This document shows, piece after piece, positions 44,198-52,114 of a stretch of DNA of 64,000 nucleotides. The translations under genes were made by a program, and so were the position numbers. Origin of the DNA: Azolla caroliniana. Taxonomy: Eukaryota > Polypodiophyta. Each line of letters opens with the position of its first letter. Positions within the stretch are counted from its first letter, which is position 1. The stretch is from the NCBI GenBank assembly GCA_043228905.1, contig JBHGNT010000006.1, positions 12,338,001 to 12,402,000 of the forward strand, written 5' to 3'. Under the pieces are notes generated by a model. It had not been told where the DNA came from. It ran no database searches and saw only the letters and a list, made by a program, of their open reading frames with translations.

Positions 44198-45349
44198 ATG
44201 GCCACTGTTAGCGCTGAAGAATATCAATCTGTTTTCTCGGAATTCCAATGCTTGAAGGAGAAGTTCCATGCTTTGGAACAAGAAAACCAACGGTTGCTGG
44301 GGGAACTTCAGCAAATCTCCTTAGAAAAGCAGCAAATGCAACAACAACATGGGGAACTTGCGTTACGCGTGCAACAACTCGAAGCCACCATCGTAGCGAT
44401 GCAACAACATGGGTCCGGAACACAAGGGATTCATAAAGAACCTAAGATTGGCCTTCCCACGAAGTTCGATGGAACGCGATCGCAGTTTAGAGGGTTCCTT
44501 AACCAGGTACGATTAGTTATTCAAATGCATCCTTCCCGATATCCCACCGATGCATCACGAGTGGGTTTAGTAGGCACTTTGTTAAGTGGCTCAGCGTTGT
44601 CATGGTTCGCTCCACTATTAGAAAAGGAATCTCCGTTACTCAACAATTTTGAAGAGTTTCTAGGTGAGTTTAAAGCATGTTTCGGAGATACTGACAGCAT
44701 TAGGACCGCAATCAACAAAATCCGGCGATTACGCCAAGGTGACCGTCCAGCCTCTGCATACGCTGCAGATTTTCGCCTACTCGCCGCCGATATCCCTTGG
44801 GATGATCAAGCGTTGATGGAGCAATTCCGTTATGGTTTACGCAACGACGTCAAGGATTTACTCTTGACCTTCCCCGAAGAGCCAAAGTCCTTAACAGAAG
44901 CAATCAGTCGCGCGGTGAGATGTGACAACCGCCTCTTTGAGCGACGTTCGGAACGACAGCTACAGATGCCGAGGGCAAGATCAGAGCCCACCTACGCCTC
45001 AGTGGTAGCAAGACCTTTTCCGAGGGAGTCATATAATGCGTCTCCAGCGAATACTCCGACTCCGATGGAGATTGACACTACACGTCGTCGAGGGCCATTA
45101 TCCAAAGAAGAAAAGCAGCGACGCCATACAAATCGACTATGTCTTTACTGCGGTGGACCAGGACATATCGCAATAAATTGCCCCCATAGGCCAAGAAGAC
45201 AGGTAAACCAAATAGTCGCTAGTTCTAATTGTACTAAATCCGAACCTATTTCAGTAGGGATATCTGATAGTCCTAATAGTACTAATATCCCAGATCTAGC
45301 AAACAAATTTGATGTCCTTAGTCAGTTAGAAGAAGAGTTAAACGACTAA
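44198..45349 (+). CDS. gag: Gypsy-2 Gag
   Basis: 383 codons from an ATG in a good context (CCATGGCC), 60 nt after the putative primer site. Residues 8-70 form a predicted coiled coil (LEQENQRLLGELQQISLEKQ). Residues 85-255 are a capsid domain of the Ty3/sushi type (KFDGTRSQFRGFLNQVRLVI, SGSALSWFAPLLE, RPASAYAADFRLLA), the fold also found in PEG10-like domesticated genes. A basic linker is followed by one CCHC knuckle (CLYCGGPGHIAINC, residues 315-328). The stop at 45347 lies directly after a frameshift heptamer, so a fraction of ribosomes should enter pol. No internal stop; predicted functional. Confidence 0.93.
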   Translation: MATVSAEEYQSVFSEFQCLKEKFHALEQENQRLLGELQQISLEKQQMQQQHGELALRVQQLEATIVAMQQHGSGTQGIHKEPKIGLPTKFDGTRSQFRGFLNQVRLVIQMHPSRYPTDASRVGLVGTLLSGSALSWFAPLLEKESPLLNNFEEFLGEFKACFGDTDSIRTAINKIRRLRQGDRPASAYAADFRLLAADIPWDDQALMEQFRYGLRNDVKDLLLTFPEEPKSLTEAISRAVRCDNRLFERRSERQLQMPRARSEPTYASVVARPFPRESYNASPANTPTPMEIDTTRRRGPLSKEEKQRRHTNRLCLYCGGPGHIAINCPHRPRRQVNQIVASSNCTKSEPISVGISDSPNSTNIPDLANKFDVLSQLEEELND

Positions 45350-45381
45350 GTCCAGCCAAAATAGGAGCCGTTTGGTTGGAC
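45337..45381 (+). promoter_or_regulatory. -1 programmed frameshift signal between gag and pol
   Basis: Slippery heptamer G TTA AAC (45337-45343) in the correct phase of the gag frame, 6-nt spacer GACTAA that contains the gag stop, then a stem-loop. GTCCAGCCAAA (45350-45360) pairs with TTTGGTTGGAC (45371-45381) in 11 continuous pairs including one G-U, with a 10-nt loop. GUUAAAC is an accepted X XXY YYZ heptamer. After the slip the -1 frame is open and reads toward the protease. Confidence 0.85.
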
Positions 45382-48300
45382 AGCCCTAGATCTGTGCAGC
45401 CCATTAGTGGTTCCATTCCCTCTAAGCAAGTTAGTGATGTGTTCGTAGCCCAAGTAATAGTTAGTACTAAAAGTACCCCCCAGTACATGTCCTAGCACTC
45501 CTAGATTCCGGAGCTAACTCTTGCTTTATGGATAAGAAATTTGCTCAAGCTCATAAGATATCCCTAAGAAAACTCCAGTGTCCAGCCTCTGTAGTAGTCA
45601 TTGATGGACGTCCCATTGCTTCCGGAAATATCCTAGAAGAGTCAGAGCCCATTAATATTGTCCTAGATAACTTAGTATGTGTAGTATCATTTAATATTAT
45701 TAGTATCCCAGAACATCCTATAGTTTTAGGACTACCGTGGTTCGAGTTACATAACCCTGACATAGATTGGAGAACAAGAGAAATCCGGTGTCGACAAACC
45801 CAAGGGTCAACTCAGAAGATGGCAACCATTTCGCTACGTCAGTTGCGTAAAGAAGGGCACAAGGAGGAAATGTTCCTCTTTGCAATATCAGTAAACCCCT
45901 CCAACACCACTAAAGAAGAATCCACCGTTCAACTTCCCGAGAAGTATCGCCATTACACCGATGTGTTCGATAAAGTACAAGCCAACACACTTCCTCATCA
46001 TCGACCGTACGATTGCCCCATCGATTTACAACCGGGAAAAGAGCCGCCATGGGGACCGATCTACAATTTGTCACCAACCGAGCTGGAAGTCCTTCGGGCC
46101 TATATAGAGGAGAATTTGGAAAATGGTTTCATTCGGCATTCGAAATCTCCAGCCGGTGCGCCCATTTTCTTCGTCAAGAAAAAAGATGGATCGCTTCGTC
46201 TCGTTGTAGATTACCGTGGCTTGAATAAGGTTACAATCAGGAATAGGTATGCTCTTCCCCTTATCTCAAGTCTTTTAGAACGGATCAATGGTGCCAGGTT
46301 CTTCACGAAGATCGACTTACGGGGAGCATATAACCTCGTACGGATCCGACCAGGAGACGAATGGAAGACCGCGTTTCGCACCAGATATGGGCACTTCGAG
46401 TATACTGTCATGCCGTTCGGCCTCACTAATGCGCCGGCAGTCTTCCAGCACATGGCTAATGATATATTCCGAGATCTATTGGATGATTGTTTGATCATCT
46501 ATTTGGATGATCTACTGGTTTATTCAAAGACCCAAGAAGAACATGATTCTCATGTACTATTAGTACTAAAGCGACTTCGAGAACATGGTCTGTATGCAAA
46601 GCTAGAAAAATGTAGTTTCGGGTGCAATCAAGTGGAATTTCTCGGCTACATCATTTCGTCAGAAGGCATCTCCATGGACCCAGCTAAGGTCAGAACGGTG
46701 GTAGAATGGCAGACTCCGCGTTCGGTACGGGATGTGCAATGCTTCTTAGGCTTTGCCAATTTTTACCGGAAGTTCATACAGGATTACTCAAAGATCGTTC
46801 TACCTCTCACACAACTTACCAGGAAGGGACAACCGTTCACCTGGTCTGAAGAAACAGACATGGCTTTCGAGAGTCTTAAAAAAGCATTTACATCGGCTCC
46901 AATTTTAGCTCATGTCGATCCGGAGAAACCATTCATTATCGAAGCTGACGCATCGGATTTTGCATTGGGGAGCATTCTGTCACAACAGGGGAATGATGAA
47001 AAGCTACATCCTGTGGCTTTTCACTCACGCAAGTTTGATGCCGCCGAAATCAACTACGAAATCCATGATAAGGAGCTATTGGCAATAGTGGATTCTTTTA
47101 TGCAATGGAGGCATTTTCTGGAGGGATCCTCTCATCCAGTCACCGTATTTAGTGACCACAAGAATCTTGCCTACTTTCAGGATGCTCGTGTGTTGAATCG
47201 ACGTCAAGCTCGGTTGGCCCACTTCCTCACGCGTTTCGACTTCAAAATTACATATCGTCCGGGGAGGCACCAAGGGAAGGCAGATGCATTATCACGGCGT
47301 TCGTATCTAGCACCCCGTCCTGGTGAGCCAGCTTTCGATAACCAAAAACAAGTCATCTTGGGACCGGCACGATTACAAGCAACACAAATCTTTGACATGC
47401 CTATGGATTCCCGCGTTATCGATACCATACGTGAAGACTTGAAGACAGATGCGTTCGCCCAAGCTATACTAGCACAAATTGATCCCTCTCGAGCGTCGTG
47501 TTCACAGTCGCAACCACCAGGTACGGACTATCGGCAATTCAAATACCATGATGGATTACTCTTCTTTAAAGAACTTTTGTATGTTCCTAATGGTTCTTGC
47601 CGCCTTCGAGTAGTACAAAACTGTCATGACACATATACAGCTGGGCATTTTGGTAGTACTAAAACATTACATTTAGTACAACGATCATTTTGGTGGCCCT
47701 GTATGCGACAATTTGTCGAGGATTTTGTTCGGACTTGTGATACATGTTGCAGAGCGAAAATGCCAAGGCATCATCCATATGGTTTATTAGAACCATTATC
47801 AATTCCAAGCAAGCCGTGGCAATCCATTGCTCTAGACTTCATCACAGATCTTCCAGTCTCTAAGGGGTTCAATGCGATTCTAACGGTGGTCGATCGATAT
47901 ACGAAGATGGCTCATTTCTTGCCATGTACTAAGGAGATCTCCAGTGAAGACACTGCCGAAATTGTCATGCGTGAAGTATGTCGGCATCATGGACTCCCCG
48001 ATAGTATCATCAGCGACCGTGGACCCCAGTTCGTGTCAAAATTCTGGAAGCACCTTTTTAACATGCTCAAGGTCACTTGTAACCTCTCTTCCGGCTACCA
48101 CCCACAAACTGACGGCCAAGCTGAAAGAACAAATCAAACGTTGGAGCAGTATCTGCGGTGCTTTCTCAGCTATCATCAGGACGACTGGGCAGATATTCTC
48201 CACTTCGCCGAATTTGCCTATAACAACTCTATCCACGCATCCACTAAAGTTACGCCATTTTATGCTTATACGGGATGTCACCCCCGGTGGAGTGTACTTG

Positions 48301-48932
48301 AAACCCCAGAGGTGTCCACAAATCCGTGCGCGGAGGATCGTTTGGAGCGGTTACGCAAGATACAAGCGGATTTATCTACTCATCTCCAGCAAGCTCAACA
48401 AACACACAAGGTCTACGCGGATCGTCATCGACTTCCATCTAGTTTTAATATTGGAGATCGGGTGTGGTTGCTACGACGACACATCAAGACTACCCGCCCA
48501 TGTGAGAAGTTGGATTATCGGCGATTAGGTCCTTTCCGTATTATTGAAAAGATTAATGATGTTGTTTTTCGTCTCGATCTACCTCCTCAACTTCGGATAC
48601 ATCCGGTGTTTCATAGTTCTCTCTTCGAACCCTACCACGAGAGCACCATCCCAGAACGTCTTATCCAACCTCCACCCCCGATCGAGCTTGAAGATGGGCC
48701 GGAGTACGAGGTTGCCGCCATTCTTGATTCCAAGATTGTTCGCAACAAGCTCTACTATCTAGTCGATTGGCTAGGCTATAGTCCCAGCGAACGTACTTGG
48801 GAACCGATCGAGAATGTAACCAATACTCGTGCTCTTCTTGAAGACTTCCATCGTCAATATCCACACAAACCGGGTCCTCAATCCAAGACGACTCGTGACA
48901 CTCGTCGTTTTAAAGGGGGGATAGTGTCATGA
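45343..48932 (+). CDS. pol: Gypsy-2 Pol: protease, RT, RNase H, integrase, chromodomain
   Basis: Entered by -1 frameshift at 45343. The first 46 codons are open, then the frame must change once at a run of six C (45476-45481), where a seventh C would restore it; this looks like a one-base loss or an assembly error. From 45489 the frame is open for 1147 codons. Protease LLDSGANSCFMD; reverse transcriptase VVDYRGLN, FGLTNAPAVFQ and catalytic YLDD (46500-46511); RNase H ADASDFALG and FSDHKNL. The integrase zinc region has HFGSTKTLHLVQ and CDTC; its triad has Asp codons at 47835 and 48015 and Glu at 48123 (D-35-E). A GPF module precedes a chromodomain with cage residues Tyr (48705), Trp (48768) and Tyr (48777). 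The last codons lie in the polypurine tract and the 3' LTR. Confidence 0.88.
48912..48921 (+). promoter_or_regulatory. Polypurine tract of Gypsy-2
   Basis: AAAGGGGGGA ends three bases before the 3' LTR. It lies inside the pol frame and encodes part of KGGIVS, so pol sequence and replication signal overlap. Confidence 0.85.
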
Positions 48933-49219
48933 TATGGCAAGACTCGAACCCATGACCTTAGGTTATATGGGTCGAGCTCTTGACCATTAGACCACCTATT
49001 GTAATACGTAGGATATTATTTTCGTTTACATTTTATTATAGGAAATTAGTGTATATTCCAGATTTCTCTGGAACATTCTAGAAGCTTCAGGATTACTCCT
49101 GAAAACACTATAAAAGAGGGCACTAGGCATTATGTTGAACCAAATTGGTTCAACGCCAGTCTTAAGCCTTTTAGCCACCGTTGTATATTCTCTTCATATA
49201 ATAAATATCTTTCTTATCA

Positions 49220-49262
<43 letters not shown>

Positions 49263-49366
49263 GTCTCGCTCACTTCTTCCTTCTCTCGAAGAAGTTCCAC
49301 ACCTCTCATAGTACTAATCCTTCGTTTAGTACTAATTCCTTCTCTGTCTCAGTACTATTCCTGACA
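48925..49366 (+). repeat. 3' LTR of Gypsy-2
   Basis: 442 bp. It differs from the 5' LTR by G instead of A near 49023 and by two bases in the CT run. The pol stop codon (48930-48932) lies inside it. Confidence 0.95.
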
Positions 49367-49371
49367 ATAAC

Positions 49372-49465
49372 TTCCCCTTTGGATTTGAAATAAGCAATAT
49401 CATCTTCTAGATTGGCAAACGGTTGATCTTTATCCAAACAACATAAAAGTTAGAATCTTGATGAG
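49372..49465 (-). pseudogene. LINE endonuclease fragment between two insertions
   Basis: 94 bp of ORF2 encoding the segment around KDQPFANLEDDIAYFKSKG, which joins LVFGDMNAHT at 43679 when Gypsy-2 is removed. One base is missing near AAAGGGG, shifting the frame. Confidence 0.75.
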
Positions 49466-50276
49466 TGACGGGAACTGGACGTTTCTGATGCGCAAGGCTC
49501 GGCCACAACCGAGTTTAGAATGATACACAGAAAACGGGAAATAAAACACGACAAGGAGAAGAGGAAGATACACAGGAGGTTTACGTGGAAAACCCCCAAA
49601 CTAGGGGAAAAACCACGGCAGCCCACAGGCTGCACACTGTCACTATGTGAGAATATACAACAGTGAGTTCACTGAGGCACCGACCTCGTGCTCACAGATC
49701 TTCACCACAGGCGGCGGTTACAACAGAGGCAACAACCTCTTTCTCTCTCTCTCTCTCTCTCTGTACACGTTATGCACTCATTCTATTCTTCTTCAAAAAA
49801 ACAAGAATGATAACAACAACCATAAGTATAAGTTTGCCCTAAGTCATATTTATACTAATATGACTTTTCGGCTATTTACAAATATATTTACGAATATGTC
49901 TCTCAGAAACATATTTACGAATATGTCTCTTCATCCGGTTCATACCGGGTGTGCACCATCCGACTCTCCGTAGCCGGGTACGCCTCATCCGGTTCATACC
50001 GGGTCTGCACCATCCGGCTCTCCGTAGCCGAGTACGCCTCATCCGGTTCATACCGGGTCTGCACCATCCGGCTCTCCGTAGCCGAGTACGCCTCATCCGT
50101 TTCATACCGGGTCTGCACCATCCGGCTCTCCGTAGCCGGGTACTCCTCATCCGGTCTTCACCGGGCCTGCATCATCCTGCTCTCCGTAGCCGGGTCCACC
50201 TCATACGGTTTCGGCCGAGTTTGTTCATCGGCACTGTTCTTCTCCCTTCCCATCCGGAGGGACCTGTCTCCCAACA
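49466..50276 (-). mobile_element. Tork-type solo LTR (811 bp)
   Basis: Minus strand from TGTTGGGAGAC (50276) to CCCGTCA (49466), the same family as the Tork-2 LTR. It is flanked by ATGAG at 49461-49465 and 50277-50281, inside the LINE endonuclease region. There is no interior, so the element was lost by LTR-LTR recombination. It includes the palindromic TATA region (about 49845-49871) and a 54-bp minisatellite. Confidence 0.93.
49935..50190. repeat. 54-bp minisatellite in Tork solo LTR
   Basis: About four to five copies of a 54-bp unit containing GGTTCATACCGGGTCTGCAC and CTCTCCGTAGCCGGGTACGC. Because 54 is a multiple of three, open frames with 18-residue repeats appear on both strands; these are not genes. 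Confidence 0.9.
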
Positions 50277-50281
50277 ATGAG

Positions 50282-50642
50282 GAATGTAACATCCAACTAC
50301 AAAAGTGGGCAAATCATTAGGTGTTTCTATTTTGAGCCATATGTAGCATTTATTTTCATCATTTTTTATGATTGACACATATTTTTCTATTTCCTTCTTA
50401 ATCAAACATGCCACCCCTCCTTGTCCTCTTCTTTGTCTTGGATTTTTCTTCCATATCAAAGAGTGTACATTATAGTTTCCTAAACCTTGAATCCTTTGAG
50501 TATCATGCTCCCATGTTTCAACAAGAAGTGTGATATCCGAGTCATCGGTGAACTCCTCTATGCCAAATCCCGCATTCCATGGGTATCCATTGCAATTCCA
50601 AAAGCATAGTCGTAAAAGGCGTGGGTTAGTCTCATAGATCAC
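50282..50642 (-). pseudogene. LINE ORF2 N-terminal endonuclease part
   Basis: Begins seven bases after the ORF1 stop. It contains LCFWNCNGYPW, LLVETWEHD (catalytic Glu) and GGVACLIKKEIEKYV, the start of an AP-type endonuclease. It is cut at 50282 by the solo LTR after VGCYIP. Confidence 0.85.
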
Positions 50643-50648
50643 GTGTCC

Positions 50649-51506
50649 CTATTTGCCTACATATTCATCTTTAGGCACATCCTTAACCTTGTTTTTCAAT
50701 CTTTCTTCATATGCTTTACGACGAGCATTTTGTTGTGAGATAGTACGATCTTCACTCACAAAGCATTGTGTACCTTTGAGGTATACCCAACTATTTTCGA
50801 GTATGATTCGCTGCTTTGTATCATCTGTCATTGTGCATACAATAGGCCTTTCTCCGGAGCGAGTAACACCATGTTTCCCAACTCGGTGTGCCCCATACAC
50901 ATTCACATCTGACATCCCATAATGCATGCAAAAAAATTCACCAATGGCCTTTCCAAGGGATGCGGGTGTTTCCATACACTCTTCTTTAATCCCACGAACG
51001 ACAATGTTCTTTGATCGTCGTTCACGTTATTTCAATTCTCGGACATCTATGCTTTCTATATTCTTCTCTTGATGCATCACATGCATATTAGATGAGTTTG
51101 ATAACACATCCCCACCACATACATCGGCCCATGACTTTGTTGTACATACATTTTTCATCTCACTTACATCCCGCCTCATCGTGTCCAATTTTTCTTCTTT
51201 TAATGCTTCCTTTAACTCAATCTTGTTAAGGCGCTCATTTGTTTCAAAAGAAGCTCTTTTACATTCTTGAATCTCTTCTTGAAGTTTTGCAACCACTTGT
51301 TTAAGACTTTCATTCTCAATGACAACACTTTGGAGCTTAGTATTCTCTTTCATCTCTTCACCTTGCTTGTTTATGGTTTCTTGAAGAGAAATCAAGTGAC
51401 TCATAAGCATTTTGTCCATTGCATTAGAATCGAGATTTGTTGGTGATCTCGGCTCATTATCAATCATACCCCCGAACTTTGCGGTGGTTTTACGAGTATT
51501 TGCCAT
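50649..51506 (-). pseudogene. LINE ORF1 (coiled coil plus RRM-like domain)
   Basis: 286 codons with one TAA (51027-51029). The N-terminal half is a coiled coil (LISLQETINKQGEEMKENTK, VVAKLQEEIQECKRASFETN). After the stop the frame reads RSKNIVVRGIKEEC and continues with IGEFFCMHYGMSDVNVYGAH and RPIVCTMTDDTKQRIILENS, resembling the RRM-like RNA-binding domain of L1-type ORF1 proteins. No CCHC knuckle was seen. Presumed role: RNA binding and chaperoning. Confidence 0.8.
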
Positions 51507-51772
51507 TGTAGCGACAAACCCTACGGGAAAAGAGAGACAGAGAGGGAAGGAGAGAGAATGTACCTTTCACTCGATTTAGGGCTTCAAAATCTACCTTCTG
51601 TTTGAGGAACCGTGGGGCAAAGATGGATGCGGATGAAAATGCTCATAACGGCTCGCCACGGTAACGGAATTTAGTAAATGAACATTCTTTAGAAAGCTCT
51701 CTCAAAGAGCTTTCCAACGAGCTATAGAACATAGAAAACAATGGCCCGAGTGAACTTACAAAGAGCTTTGAG
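51507..51772 (-). other. LINE 5' UTR and junction with the LTR GA tract
   Basis: No ORF. Ends in a GA-rich stretch (about 51767-51800) where LINE and LTR sequence cannot be separated. Confidence 0.5.
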
Positions 51773-52114
51773 AGAGAGAGAGAGAGAGAGAGGGAGGGAG
51801 GGAGAGAGAGATGACAAGAGAGAGAGAGAGAGATTAAGAGAGAAATGTTCTTCATGTTTCATTCATTCCCCATAAGGGGTTAAATAGTACAAGAGGGGGT
51901 AGATACAGAGGGGTGTAAACCCCCTCGAGCATTCATACTGGACACTCACTCATACCTCCTCGTATCCATCCACATGCACACACGTGTGCATGTGTTCACA
52001 TACGTATAGACTCACAATTACATTTATGCCCCCTACACATACACAACAACATCATGATAACATTCAACCCTCGCTCTCAGACTTGACTCTCCGTACATCT
52101 CGTACGGGGTAACA
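51773..52114 (-). repeat. Truncated L-type LTR at right end of the stack
   Basis: Matches the right two thirds of the L-type LTR from its GA tract to GGGGTAACA (52114). The first roughly 180 bp of the LTR are missing on the LINE side. The ATGTG target duplicate follows directly. Confidence 0.85.

Larger units (their letters stand above)
43680..49366 (+). mobile_element. Gypsy-2: very young Tcn1/sushi-like chromovirus
   Basis: A 5687-bp Ty3/gypsy element with LTRs of 444 and 442 bp that differ by one substitution and one 2-bp step in a CT run. The flanks are CTAAC (43675-43679) and ATAAC (49367-49371), a 5-bp duplication with one mismatch. Gag and pol are separate frames joined by a -1 frameshift signal. 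Pol order is PR-RT-RH-INT-chromodomain. Gag, protease and chromodomain resemble sushi, Tf1 and Tcn1 chromoviruses more than the usual plant chromoviruses. One short C run near 45476 looks one base too short; otherwise no lesion was seen. Confidence 0.93.
40545..51770 (-). mobile_element. LINE with two ORFs, interrupted twice
   Basis: Minus-strand non-LTR retrotransposon. The 5' UTR is upstream of 51506, ORF1 is 51506-50649, and ORF2 starts at 50642 and runs to about 40605, ending in a short tail of TCTA repeats. A Tork solo LTR (49466-50276) and Gypsy-2 (43680-49366) are inserted in the endonuclease domain. Both insertion sites rejoin to colinear LINE sequence. Borders are uncertain because both lie in simple repeats; no target duplication was found. 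Confidence 0.85.
17468..52114 (-). mobile_element. 34.6-kb composite insertion (Tat-like gypsy plus nested elements)
   Basis: Bounded by ATGTG at 17463-17467 and 52115-52119. The Copia-B1 sequence on both sides joins exactly as in Copia-B2, so everything between entered at one target site. The left end is a 448-bp LTR (TGTTAATCC...GGTAACA). The right end is a truncated LTR of a different family that also ends GGTAACA. The backbone is a minus-strand Tat-like gypsy element. Later insertions are F (20467-32496) and the LINE (about 40545-51770). Confidence 0.75.

Noticed and set aside
49872-50150. ORF with five 18-residue repeats, at first sight a repeat protein
   Set aside because: It is the 54-bp LTR minisatellite read in frame; open frames appear on both strands because the unit length is a multiple of three.
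49935-50190. CRISPR-like regularly spaced repeats
   Set aside because: The repeats are directly tandem with no unique spacers and lie in an LTR of a eukaryotic retrotransposon.
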